The notes beneath the pieces are model-generated. The model worked only from the letters and a program-made list of their open reading frames with translations, did no database searches and had not been told where the DNA came from. The position numbers were made by a program, and so were the translations under genes. 64,000 nt of DNA, taken from Icerya purchasi (lineage: Eukaryota; Arthropoda; Insecta; Hemiptera; Monophlebidae). The stretch lies in the NCBI GenBank assembly GCA_039619475.1, contig CM077116.1, positions 455,389,576-455,453,575 on the forward strand, given 5' to 3'. Shown here piece by piece: positions 1 through 12,800 of this stretch. Positions within the stretch are counted from its first letter, which is position 1. Each line of letters opens with the position of its first letter.

Positions 1-59
1 GCACTGACAATATTGTCATATATTTTAAACATACGGAATATACAAATAATTAATATAGT

Positions 60-840
60 AGCTAATAATCGTAATGTACAGTTATACAACTAATCATCTT
101 CATTGATGTCTTTATAACTGGTGTATGATGTACAGCATCGAAAAGTTTTGTATCATATTCAACAGGTTTTATTAACTTTGATAGATTTCGTGCATGTGAT
201 AAGTAATATATTAATGCAGCGATATGTGCATAACAGCCGATGGTTCACATACCATTAGCACACCCACAATAATATGGGACTACTATGTTCAGCACTATTC
301 AATATATACTGTATATAGCAGTTATACGTCTGACTACTCATGTGACAAGATCGTACTTGAATTTTGATAATTTCTGTTGATTCCTTCAGGTACTGAAAAT
401 TGATTTCTTCGAAATCACCCATCATTTCAGCTAAATATGAAATTTAATTAATAAGTGTCAGTAAAAAGTAATTCCAAATTTTTTTCTGTCAACTCTGGAA
501 AATCCACGGCGTCCGCAGATGTCAGTTATTGAAAAGAAACTTTTTGGTGATTCCACTCCCGTGTCACCACCTCCAAATATGCAGCATTTCCTATATTATC
601 GTGACTATTAGTTAAGATAAAACTTCATTAATGCTTACACAATAAACAAATTATGAACCAAATTCATTGTGGAACAAATAAGCTATTTTACTGTATAATC
701 CAGCATCCTCGAGCAATTTTCATTTTTGGCCTACTATACCGTGGGTAACTTCAACAATCCAACGGATCATTATAAAGTGGTCTGTTTCTGCAGTTGTGAG
801 CTGATTTCTTTTCCTTTTAACGAAGGCAGACAAACATGAA
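60..840 (-). pseudogene. degenerate DDE/SWIM-type transposase-derived remnant
   Basis: Reading the minus strand gives broken blocks of protein-like sequence. One block, near 835-700, reads LPSLKRKRNQLTTAETD then RWIVEVTHGIVGQK. A later block, near 270-85, reads YYCGCANGM, a stop, then TIGCYAHIAALIYYLSHAR and KPVEYDTKLFDAVHH. The C-x-C, C-x-H spacing resembles a SWIM-type zinc finger, and both blocks recall multicopy insect proteins with DDE endonuclease plus SWIM domains. There are in-frame stops and shifts, so it is not expressed as an intact protein. The family name is from memory of such proteins and is not checked by a search. Confidence 0.5.
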
Positions 841-2446
841 TTATTTCAGTATATCATGAGATGTAAAACTGAAAAACCAACCAAACAACCAGCAGAAAAA
901 TGAGATTTAAATGTTTCGTTTTATATTCTTTGTGTTTCAAATGTTAGAAAGTACTTATTATGTCATTTCTATAGAAATCTGAGGCCAAAAAAAAAAAGAA
1001 ATTTATCAACTCATAGCAGCTAAATATGGCTGAAAATGCAAAAAGAAACAGTTTTTATTATTTTTAAGGTGCGTCCACCTTTTTAAAAAATCTGAAAAAA
1101 TGTATGAAGGTAGTTTGGCATAAAATACATGATACATAATTTTTCCAGCGAATTGTTTGTTTTAGATATTTTTTTATAGCGGTTTGAAATTTTCAAATGG
1201 ATTTTTAGGTTAGGTTTTGTTGATGAACAAGTCTGGAAATATTTTTTAATTGCAGGTGTTTAAAATATCTTCAATTTGAGCCCAACATGAATAATATCGG
1301 CCAACTGGTTCTCAAGATATCGTCAAAGAACTCGATTTTAGATTTGGCCAGTTAGCGGACTGAAACTTTCAGGATGATAGTATTTTCCGATACCTGACAC
1401 ACGATGGTATAATTTTTATAACGATTGGTTTGGGGCATTTTTTACTACCTTACCCTACTATGTTCTTTACAACCTAACTTTTCTTTAATTGTTAAGCTTT
1501 TTTAATTCTAAAATAAAAGGCTAATATATAATTAAAAATATAAGCGTGAAATTATTGATGTCATTAACAGGATTCACTATGTATAAACATTTATTTAAAT
1601 AACTGTTGATATATTGTACGTATTTATTTAAAATAAAACGAAGTAAATGTATTTAATAAATTACTGTTTATAAGTAGGAATCATGAGGTTAAATAAATTT
1701 AATGGTAATTTATTTTATCTTTTGAAAATATTAAATTTTTAATGATGTTTGTTTTTGTTAATTTTAGCACGTGTAAAACGAAATTCACATAAAAATTTAC
1801 TTTTTTGCAACTTTAAGACGAAAAGAACTAGTATTTAAAAAAAAGTTTATACAACAATATCTAAGTAACACACAATGTTAAAATGAAAACAAAAAATGTA
1901 ATACTCCATAATTTTGAACAGTAAATCTCTATGTTTTTTATAATACTTTCTAAATTACGGTTATTTGTTTTCTAAAGTCAATCACGGTTGCCTTTATGTT
2001 ATTAATATTATCAAATAAATAAAATTTTTGTTAAGGTTTTCGCGCTCTGTTAAGTTACTACTTGCTTTTCGCTTTTAGCTATTCTACATTTTTTATTTGC
2101 GAGGCAAAAAGTAAATTATAATTACAACTTTTAACTTTTATAAATTATTTATAAGAATTAATTTGTTATTTAATTTAATTGCTAAAGGATTACCTAAAGA
2201 GTAGTTTAAAATTTGTTAAAGAATACTATTTTCAACCTTGTTTAAAAAAAAAAAAAAAAAAAAAAAGGTAAACTATAAGCACATATTAAAAAATATTATA
2301 ATGAATAGAATCGTGATAAGTTCTAATACTCTGGAACAAGTACGTAATAACGTAACACAATCATTTACTTCAATTCTTTAAAATTTTCAATTTAAAATAT
2401 AATTTTTAACTAATTAATGCGAGTTAAATTTTGTGAATTATTTAGA
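841..2446. other. AT-rich non-coding stretch
   Basis: No ORF with recognisable similarity is seen. Around 1060-1450 the sequence is of the type found in dispersed insect repeats (phrases such as ggttctcaagatatcgtcaa), but I could not delimit an element. A run of about 23 A lies at 2245-2267. Confidence 0.4.
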
Positions 2447-2827
2447 AGCAAATCCGAAAATGATAGGACATAAAGAGTAAATTGTTGTGTTGCAATTTGA
2501 AAGAATAATTATTTATTAAAAATAGTATAACGTAAATGGCTATGGCAAAAAATTAGCACAATTATATACTTACAACACCAATAATTTGGTGATTGCAGGT
2601 TCAATTGTAAGTTTTTTTAGTTTCTGTTTTTTTTTTAAACTTTATTTACAACTATAATTTATAAAGCTAAACATCTTCTATTATATATCCAGCATTCAAA
2701 CGAAAACAACAAATTGAACAAAATTGTTTTAGCTATTTACATTATACTCTATTTTTAATAATTAATAATTCTTTCAAATTGCAATACCGCAATTTACGGT
2801 ATATATCCTATCATTTTCGGATTTGCT
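2447..2827. mobile_element. foldback MITE with ~85-bp inverted arms
   Basis: The left arm starts agcaaatccgaaaatgatag at 2447. The right arm ends with the reverse complement (ctatcattttcggatttgct, ending at 2827). Similarity continues inwards through a gcaatttgaaagaat block at about 2500 and its complement near 2775, giving arms of roughly 85 bp with mismatches. No coding capacity is seen between the arms. I found no clear target-site duplication, so the superfamily is open. Confidence 0.6.
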
Positions 2828-3724
2828 ATTGTGAGAATTACTAATTTTTCATTATGCGCATAGACTGGTAGATGTTGTGTTCGTGTAGTGTTATGAAGTT
2901 TTTTAGATCTTCTTTTTTTCATTTGATTGTTTTAACGTTTTTTTGTTTCAATTTCTAATCAGTTGTTTAAGAAAATTTATGTTTTGCTGTAAAACGAAGT
3001 GAGTAAGGTGTTTTATTTTTATTTTTTTAACGCGTATTAATAGTTTCATGTTAAACATTAGTCGGAAAACATTTTTAATAACGCCAAATCTTGTTTATTA
3101 CTTTCATTAAATGGTCACGATAGTTTATCGCATAATTGAAAAGTTATGTTATTAAATAGATCTGAACTGTTCAAGCGCCGCATAATTTTTCGTTCTCGGT
3201 TTTTAAACTGTTGAGTCATACAAAAGTTTTGCACTACCTTGTTAACGAGAACAATTATTTCATTATCTAAACTTAATTACAATAAACTAAAACTGTTCTG
3301 TAAACTAACGCAGTTAATTTCAGTAATATGCGTTTAATTGTAAGTTGTTGCTGAATGGAAAATGTATTGCCAAATAAATTTATTTGTTAGTTGAATTTTA
3401 ATCTATTTTAATCATTTCTTCTATTACTAGTTCGTGCCAATGTTGAAGTTTAGATAGTGTACTAATTTAAAGTATTTGAATACGTGTTTAATCTTCTTAT
3501 CGAACGTATTTGTATCAAGTAATTGTGTTTGTAGTGTGTACGATTCATTTTCACGTTTAATATCATTAAATAGTATGTGCTGAAAAGTTTGTACTTAACT
3601 AAACCTAGCCGCTGTTCTTAATTTTTATTTAGTTAAAAAAATATTCTTCCGGACATTTGTGGTTATATTTTTATTTTGTATTTAGTTTTGATGGCTGAGG
3701 ATATCGTTGAACTTTATTACAGAT
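2828..3724. other. upstream region of the CFDP1-like gene
   Basis: AT-rich sequence without coding similarity, expected to hold the promoter and 5' UTR of the CFDP1-like gene. A good splice acceptor (ttattacag, ending at 3722) sits two bases before the start codon, so a 5' UTR intron is likely. The donor was not located. Confidence 0.4.
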
Positions 3725-4501
3725 ATGAACGAAGAATTTATATCGGATAGTGAAAGTGAGGATGTAGATTATGTTCCAGATGAAAAAGAAGAAAATGATT
3801 CTTTTTCTTCTAATGACGAAGATGAAGAAGAAGAAGAAGAAGACAAATCGTTGAGTGATACGAGTCAGTTTCAAGAACACCAATCATCACTCGGGAGGAC
3901 TAAAACAAAGAAAAGAAAAAGGCGAAAATTAAATGAAGATGAAGAAAATAGCGACTCGCAATCGTCTAAATTAGACGAAGCCAAATCGAACATAGATGCT
4001 ATTTGGGCTGCATTTCAAAACGACGTAACTATTTTATCAAACCGGCGATCTGTTATGAGTGGACTTCTTAATGGTGACGATAGCAGCGAGCTAAAAAGTG
4101 ATGCCAGTTCTCTTCAGCGGGAAACGAACGATGGAGAGGTGTTCAAACGAATTAATGAAAACGGAACGGTCGAGCAAGCTGATAAAGCTAACGGTGCAAA
4201 TCCGGAAATAACCGGCAGTGCAGTAGATAATACGAAACCGCAAAGGCCTCCTAAAGTTCCCGGACTGATGGCGGTTATTAATCAGTTAGAGAAAAAGAAT
4301 AAATTCAGCATACTGGACAGATCTAAATCCGACTGGAATTCGTTTAAGTCGAAAGAGGGCATATCGAGCACTTTGGAGTCATACAATAAAGGCAGACGGG
4401 GTTATTTGGATCGTCAAGAATTCCTGACCCGAACTGATAAACGAAGATTTGAAATTGAAAAGAATGCGAGAAGTAGACGTCGCACTCGACAGTCGCTATG
4501 A
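3725..4501 (+). CDS. CFDP1: craniofacial development protein 1 / Swc5-like (BCNT family)
   Basis: The ORF encodes 258 residues from the ATG at 3725. The N-terminal third is acidic and serine-rich (a run of Asp/Glu near residues 20-40), followed by a basic KKRKRRK stretch and a DAIWAAFQNDV motif. The C-terminal ~80 residues (KFSILDRSKSDWNSFKSKEG through LDRQEFLTRTDKRRFEIEK) are the BCNT-C domain. Family members are Swc5/CFDP1 subunits of SWR1/SRCAP-type complexes that exchange H2A.Z into nucleosomes; the Drosophila homologue is Yeti. Length is close to the usual 240-300 residues. The open frame continues 18 bases upstream, but these look like a splice acceptor, so the ATG at 3725 is preferred. 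Coding is in one exon. It is followed on the same strand by mRpS24. Confidence 0.93.
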   Translation: MNEEFISDSESEDVDYVPDEKEENDSFSSNDEDEEEEEEDKSLSDTSQFQEHQSSLGRTKTKKRKRRKLNEDEENSDSQSSKLDEAKSNIDAIWAAFQNDVTILSNRRSVMSGLLNGDDSSELKSDASSLQRETNDGEVFKRINENGTVEQADKANGANPEITGSAVDNTKPQRPPKVPGLMAVINQLEKKNKFSILDRSKSDWNSFKSKEGISSTLESYNKGRRGYLDRQEFLTRTDKRRFEIEKNARSRRRTRQSL

Positions 4502-6623
4502 TGGAAGAGTATTTTTCACTTACTTTATAGCGATAATTTTATACTCTTTCAAACCCTTATGACTATTTTATCGCGTTAAATTATTTTTCAACTTGTTCTG
4601 CTCCGTAAATAACTTTAGAAGCCTTATTTTTATGTTGTAAATGTGCTGTAAAATTCGCAAAGCATAAATATGTTGTGAAAATTCATCTCAAGTCTGATTT
4701 GAACAACGAATGCTGGAAACTGCGGGAGTTTTACGATGAAATTAGAATTTGAATAAGAAATCGAATTTAATTGTTAAAATATTGAACGGATTGTAAATGA
4801 AGTAATTTAATGGCATATTTATTTTTCTGTTCACTATTATGTTATGTTTAATATGTGAAAAATTTTCTCGGAATTAAAAATAAATGTTTAAGCTTGTAAT
4901 TAGTATAGCAAATGTATTTTTTATAGACTAGGTTTTGTATTTTCGTAAACACCGTATTAGACAATATTGAATGTGTTTATCATTGTACAGGTTATTTGCA
5001 ATTTTGTATCTACTTATTATATTCACGAAATCTGCCTGTTCGAAATTCGTATTTTTTTTTATCACGTTCAACGTCATTTTAAACAAATTTTATTTATTTT
5101 GAATTTTACCCAGCCGAGCGATAATAGTACATATTTCCTCGAAAATTTCGTGATTTTAAATTTGCAAAACCATTTTTACTTCAGTTTTTACACACACACA
5201 CATATATATATTTTATTTTTTTTCTTCTGGTTACAAATGTTAATAGATAAAACCCTTTTAACTGTTAAATTTGAAATTGATAAAAAGAGAGCTTGTTGAT
5301 TTATGCCCAAAATTGATGAAAATAATTTTGTTAATTTCAAACCAGATTATTAATATCATTTGAAAGGATTATTTAATTTCGTGTAGAATGCAATGTAGCA
5401 AATCGGAAGATATCTTATTGTAACATATTTCATTATTTAATTATTTTTTATAATGCATTTTAATGTACATGGTAAATCATATCGCAATAAGGCAATTCGG
5501 CAATTTGTTCTGTTTTATATAGCGTTTAGTTCGTCTTGAGTGCATCCAATCTTAATGATACCGTTTTTTTTTTTTTTAAATGTTTTACGTTACAAAATTT
5601 TTGTCTTTAAGCATAATGATTTTACTTTTTGTTTAAGTGATAAAATGTTATTAAAGTAACTTTTTTTTTTTTTTTTCGGCGTCCTTATTACAATTTTCGG
5701 TTTATGTTTAATATGTACGAGATGTAAAATTAAACATGCAAAGGGTTGGCAGTAGTGTTCCAATACTGAGAAACTTGTAGTAGAATGTAACCCTTTTAAA
5801 TATCTATGTTGTTTTAAAATTTCAAATGACCTTCTTCGCGAATCTGTTATTTTTTTTTAATATCATAACTTAATTTTATAATTAAAAGAGTTAAAAACAT
5901 TGTTAATAACTAATTAGTTTTGTTATATTATTTAAACGAAACAATTTTTAAAAAATCGGAACATTCATAAAAATTTTTCATTTATATTTTTCTTTGATCA
6001 GTTACACTTGTTAAAACTATTCGTAGCTTACAAAATCAGTCATAATGTGAGCGTATGCAGTTTTATTTGCAAACTTACTCGATCTATGTTGTACGTATGT
6101 ATTTAGTTGGAATGTGTGCAGCGTATAACGATCGTGCTTTTGACATGCGAGAGTGCTCTAATTCCTTTTCGAAAATAATTCTATTTTCTGCCTGATAAAG
6201 ATTAGCAAAATTTTTAATTCTTAGTAAAGAGTGTCGTGAACAACACGTAATGTAATAATAACACTACTGATAATTATGTCGTTTTGTGGTATCGAAAATG
6301 TAGATTTAATTCAAAATAATTTATTTATAGAGATAATTTAAAAAAATAAATAAAAATATTGATAAATGCAGAGAATAATCAGCCGTTTAAACATTAAAAA
6401 ATTAAATATATCAAAACAATATTGTTTATAACTGATAGCAGTTGTTTTTGAATAAGAGTAGATCAATTCTCTTCTCTTATTCTCTCATTTTATGTTATTA
6501 ATTTCCTGTGATGTAATCGTTAATTCGTAAAATTATATTTTAAGATAACAGCAAGCGTACATGTATATTACTGTTATTACTTATTAAAGATTTTATTGTA
6601 CTCTAATGGCATGTTCATTTCAG
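4502..6623. other. intergenic region and 3' UTR of the CFDP1-like gene
   Basis: Very AT-rich. The first ~400 bases probably form the 3' UTR, with an aataaa-type signal near 4878. Several T runs (5562-5578, 5661-5676) and a short CA/TA repeat (5191-5210) occur. The end should contain the 5' UTR intron end of mRpS24, since tttcag sits directly before its ATG. Nothing else is recognisable. Confidence 0.4.
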
Positions 6624-6813
6624 ATGTTAAGTTTTTTGAAAGTAAGTCATCCGTTAAGACAATGTCGAAATTTTTCAGTTTCATCGGTATGTCAAAAGAA
6701 AGTTACAGCACGCTACAAACGTACGAAAAATCGTTCATTTCCATTGACCTATGAAATGGCCGGACCTCCTCACACAATCGCCCACAGTAAATCATGGAAC
6801 TCCTGGAATACAT
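6624..6813 (+). CDS. mRpS24: mRpS24 coding exon 1
   Basis: Sixty-three codons plus one base. The donor is t|gtacgt at 6814. An in-frame ATG 18 bases upstream would add six residues, but that stretch (ending ttcatttcag) looks like an intron end, so 6624 is chosen. Confidence 0.88.
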
Positions 6814-9800
6814 GTACGTACTGTTAATATTGCAGTAATGAAATATTCCGTTTTTGTAAAAGTTGTGCATTTTCAGTTGTCCAAGTTACCGAGTATTTTA
6901 TTTTCCTTTTGTTAATTTTCGTATTTCGTAATATAATTTTTAAAAATTCAGTGAAATAGTCTATATACAGGTTTATGCAAATGTTTTTAACACGATGAAT
7001 GCGTAAGTCTCCGCTTAAACATAAAATTAATGTTACCTGGAGGCTACCGTGTAAATTTCAATGATCGATTGTCTGACAAAAATTTCATTTCATTGTCTTT
7101 AGTACAAAGTGAATCTTCAGCACTATAGTTGAAATAGTCTCGCTAAAACTTCTTCAAGAAATTGCATAATTATTTTTTAGAACTGAGACTTCAATTATGG
7201 TTCGTCGTCATTCTTCTTTTGCACCAAACAACAACACATTCCGAAACGTTGTTCATTTATTTATTTATTTTATTTTATTTTATTTTATTTTTGTTTTATT
7301 TTTGTTTGTTTTTAAAGTAATTATAAATACTTTTCAATATTTAATCCATTTGAAGGCTTTCAACCGAGTATTTAAGTGAATTCTTATGGCTTATTTTGAA
7401 TATCTCTGAGTTATGCTACCTATTTGTACGCTAGTACTTACAACAGTTCTATATGTAATGTAGTCATATGCGAGACTACAATCGCAACTGATTTTAATCA
7501 CTTATTGCGATGCTATAGTTCCTGAAATGAAGTCTTCAAAGTTTGTTAACCACGCCTTCTGCGTGCACATTGGATGCGTACTCATGGAAGTAGTTATGGT
7601 CACATTACATCAGCGTTAATGTTGTGTTTTTATATACAAATTTTACTTTTAAAAGCAAGTGGATAGTTATTTAATTTCAGAATAATCCGTTAAATTATTA
7701 CTACTAGAAGGTAAAAAGGAATGTTGGATCAACGAAATCACTAAGAAATTAGTGTAGTTTTCTGCAATTTATGCAATAAATGCAATAATCAACAAATAAA
7801 TTCGAATGTCTCCATATGATGCCCGAAATATTTAGTTATATTTTGGATCGGATTAGCTTTAAAATAGGGGAACAAGATGCAGTGGAAATCAGTTTTATAT
7901 CGGCATCGGTTGAGTAATAATTAATTATATATATAGATTTGGAATAGTCAAAATTATACAAAACTATGATGTGCTCATTTGTAAGGATTATAGCGACAAA
8001 TCAGTTATTATGGCCGAAATGGCAATGCACAAGTAATAACGTAATGGCGGCAAAACATTTGCTTTGTATAGAATGAAAGCAATGATCTAGTATTCTATAA
8101 AGATACGTCATGAAAATATGTCGATTTTAATTTAAAGCTGCTATGTTGTACCCACTACCACCATAATGATTGCTTATTTTGATATTTTTACTTTACCATG
8201 TATTACCGACGACTCTGTTTTTTATACAATGAACGGAGATTGAAAATTATATGCTATTTCTGATTTTTTCGTTACGCACATGTCAAGCGTGTTGGTTAAA
8301 TTTCATGAAAAAAATATAGAATCCTTTTTTCTGCGTAGAACATTAAATTTATTAAATGAACTTTGCAAACTCCCATTTTCTTACTATCAAAATAAAATAT
8401 CGTTTATGAACAAGTTAATTCAATTCGAGACAGTTCGTATTAAGCAATTTTCATCGTATTGTTTTTTGTTTTTTTTTTGTTTTTTTTTTTTCTATGTTTA
8501 GTGTGAAGATCATAAACGTATTTTAATTTTGAGTTTGTATTTAAATTTATTTTGTTTATTCTGTTTCGTTTTTAAGTTTGTTCCATAAAAGATATTTTCT
8601 CGAAAGTTTCGTTAAAGAAAGAAAAGAAATAATGTTTCGTTCCCAACAAATAGTGATCTTTCCAACAATATACCACATGCCCGGGGGGAAAATATTTGTT
8701 TCTAAACTTTCGAGCTTTCGGCACTCCGACGGTTTAAATATAAAGTTGTAAGCTTGACTGTAGTTTTCTTAAAGAACGGTCCTTTGTGTATAAGTTTGAG
8801 GTACGTTTTGGTTTTCTCTACTTTTTTACTCGAGTTACTGTTTACGTGAACATAATTTTTTCGTTGTTTTTGGGCTCAAAGGGGCGGTTCATATAATTTT
8901 TTAACCGTAATTTTTTGCTTTTATGAAAGGACTTCTACGTTTTGTTTTATATCTTGTATTTCACTTTTATAGATTTATCTGGTGATGAGTTACGAATTTT
9001 TAAGTGATTTTTGAGGTAGTTTTAAATTCCATATTGTATGTTCTTGACGATTTTTTGTTTGTTTTTTTTTTTTTTTTGCCGCCTAGACTAATCGGTTAGC
9101 TTGAAGTTGTAGATTGTATTAAAGAGAATTTTAATTAGAATTTATAATTCAATTTTGAAGTTTATAAGTCAATCCGATCGTGAGTAATAGGTTTTTATTT
9201 GATATTTTTTTCGTTTCTGAACCATTTTATTAGGATACCGTACATTATATGTGTACGGAATCCTAAAAAACTACGGATCAAACCGTTCATTTTTTATATT
9301 AAATGCACTATTTCTCAGTTATGATGTTTCTTTTTTATAGACTGATCCTACAACGTCTTCCCGGCAAATACTAATAATATTAGTCTTTTCCCATGTTCAC
9401 TCCGACGAGCTGAAATAAAAAAACTAATTTGCTTCCAAAATTTACTCGCACGACTAAACACGACCAACTCTGCCCTACGATGACCAGGATAACCTGTTTT
9501 ATAACGTTTGTTCTTCACCTGAGTATGCTTGACTAATTGTCTGAGTACGCGGTGTGACCGCAAACTTAATGTGTAATTTGCAAAAGTGCATATATATCGT
9601 AAAACAACAGTTTACAAAAATACTTGTATATATAAAAAAAACAGTCGTTTTATATATTTTTTACCTTTATTTTCTTTATCTCTCCGTGCGGTCGTAGTGA
9701 GCTTTCTAAACTTAAATTCCTCTTTGTTAAAGGCAGATTCGAGTGAAATGTTAGGTCGCGCAGTTGTTCTGCCAGTGGAAAATGTTTGAAATAAAATAAC

Positions 9801-12800
9801 CGAATATGTTAATAATAATGAAATTGGTTTTTAATGGAAATGTGCATGATTTAGTGGCACGGGTACTATGAGAAAAGCATTTTTGACAACTGTAAAATCT
9901 AATATTACAAAATAAGTGGATACATTTGGAGTGATAACCTGAATATCATTACTGAACGGTTAATTTGAAAATGTTACCTGTCGTATATTGTTATTAAAAC
10001 AATTTCAAACTATGTTTTACATTTGAATCATCAATCTCTGGCGAATTAAGATTTAATTTTTGTTACCAAAACATTCTAATTCTCCTAAATTAATGTAAAT
10101 TTCTGCATTTTAATTTGTGTTTTATTACTTACAAAATATGAATTGGATTCCCATGGTGGCCACTCAAATCCGGTTTAAATCGTCCCGACTTCCTGATTAC
10201 GAGAATTGCGCAAAAAGAAGAATGGATTTTTTTTGTTACTATTAATAATATTTGACGGTCGCAGCATATTTCACGCAAATAAAACAGAACTGCGTAATTT
10301 TTATTTAAATTAAAGTACAGCAAAAAACGCATTCACTTTTTAACGTTTCAAATGATTTTTTCTTATTAAAAATATCGTTTTTGGTTATTTTTACTTTTTT
10401 TCCCGGTTTTACGACACAGTTCCTGGCTTATTCCCAGTTGGGTGGTCACCCTCATTCTGTAATGTGGTATTGTTTTATTTTTTAAAAAGTTTTCAAACAG
10501 CAGTTTTTGAAAATCCTTAACTAGTATGATTCTGTTAACTAAAACGTTTCTTCAGTGATAACTGTCTCAATATATATATATATCGCTTTCTGGATATATT
10601 AAATTAATCGATTTGTTTAAATTTAGGTTCCCTTTCGATAAATTATGTTATTATTAAACACTTTACTTCTAACACTACATGCAATTTCTGCCATCATAAG
10701 GTATAAACCGGGTAGTTAATTACATCGCGGTAAATTGAGTTAAGCGCCAACTGTCAGTTATAACAGCATCGTTCTGATAATACAAATTTTATTGTTTTTA
10801 TCGCCAGTTGACAGATTTATAAATTTTAGGAAGAAATTCTATTTAAATTATTTCCTATTATTAGTAATTCGATGTCTTTGTTTTCACGCTACTTTTTTCG
10901 TTTCCCCGTGCGATTTTCTGTATGTTTTATTAATTTTAAGTGATAGCTGTAGATCAGACCGTTTATTAGTACTTCATACGTTAATGAAACAGATTTCGCG
11001 CGCATGGGGATTCTTTATCGTAATTTAAAGAACAATATTTATTTTTTTCTCCTTGTAAATATAAAATATTACTTTTACAACGCCTTTTTTCTTTTTTTCT
11101 ACATAAGGCGACTTTATGTTTCACGAACTAGAGTTTAGTAACACACCGTTATTACTACCAATAGTGTACATTCTGTTGTTTGTATTTCTGAGTAGATTAA
11201 CTCCTCATTTAATTTTTAAAAACGTATTTAATAAAGTAATGAAATCAGCAGTATTTGATAAAAATGTTTTCAAATATTTCGATATTAAAAATTGCATGTG
11301 GTTGGGATAGTAGTAATGTAAGTTTTATACTAAAGTTCTGATTCGTGTAACATAAATTAAAGGATACAATGCAGCCGGTTGGAAATAGATATGTATTATT
11401 ATGTTAACAGGTAGGGTTACACGTTGTATAAATATTCTTTTTGATCAGATAAAAAATAAAAGTTTTTACTACAGTTCAAATATTTAAAACAATGTAAATA
11501 ATTTAGGTAGTAAATTTACACGTTTAAACATACGTTCGCTTAGTATGTTCACGGCGTACAGTCCATTTTATCATACTTCCTGTCACTGTACATCACTGTA
11601 ATACTCGTAATTTCAACTGAAAATCATGGGTTATGAATCGTCAAATAGTTATTTTGCATGGGGAAAAAATTTTCCAAGACAATAAATTTATCCGTCTAAA
11701 TTGGTTTATAATTAAATGCGTTTTATTCTTTAACTTTTTGTTCAATAGTTTGTATTTGGACGAATGACTTTAAGATGTGTTACTTACTTTTATCCCATCT
11801 AGCGTAATTTTGGTTGTTTTTTTGCAGCTGATGACGTGTTCCAAAATGTTTATATAATTATAGTACCTTGCTACATACATGCGCACGTATAGTTAGAAAT
11901 TTATAGTTTTGATAAAGTAATCTTTGAGCATATATGGGGCATTAGGCTAAGAACATAATGTGCGGTGTAATTCTTTGTATGTAGTAAAATATTTTTGTAC
12001 ATCTCGTTAATAAATCTAAAGTTTATCGTTGATTTTCTCTGTAATTAATGCCAATATTCTGTTTTGTGGGCGGCAAACTGGAGGTGTACTAAAACTATAT
12101 CAGTGGCTTTCGAAGTTCTTGCAAATGACAGTTCTGTCATCTGCCAGTTTTTCAATTTGCCAACTCAGGCTGTTATTTGCATTGAGCCATGTTTTATCTG
12201 TATAAATTGTGATTTTCGGCTAATAGTGTTTTAGTTAAATTTGTCGTCGCATTAGTCTGCTAGCGTTTTAAACAAAAGTTGTCAAACAGAAAACGCAGTT
12301 TGATAATTAACTGTGATGATGCCGCGTTTGATGAACCGGTTTTCGTTCGATTCACGAAACTAGGAGTGACCTTCTAGGGAACAGTTTAGTTGTGATCAAG
12401 GTTAATTTTTAATTTCATAAATTTTGTTTAAAAAAAATTATTTTTCAAATAATTTCTAATTGTATTTTAAGTTTGAAATAAAGATATATAAAAATAAAAA
12501 AATGTATAATAGTTTAAGCAACCTGAGGGAGGTGATTAGTGGCTAGGTTATTTTTGGTTACGGCAGCCGAACAGGAAAATTAAATTATGTTTTTATCAAT
12601 CATTTTTATTTACGTAATAAGATATTTAAAATTAGGTTCTAAATTGTATTTTATTGTCCCCTTACAAAAAAAATGAATTTTAGTAAAAAAATTGGAAATA
12701 TTTTATTTTATAATCCAGTTATAAATTACATTTATTTGCAGAAAATTTTAAAAAAAACTTATTAACCGATTTTTTTTTTTTTTAAAGAAAAGTTAAAATG

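Noticed and set aside
3671..3883. Minus-strand Phe-rich frame
   Set aside because: Antisense of the acidic GAA/GAT-rich start of the CFDP1-like gene.
9348..9563. Minus-strand frame of 71 codons in the mRpS24 intron
   Set aside because: No recognisable motif, no splice or start context supporting a gene.
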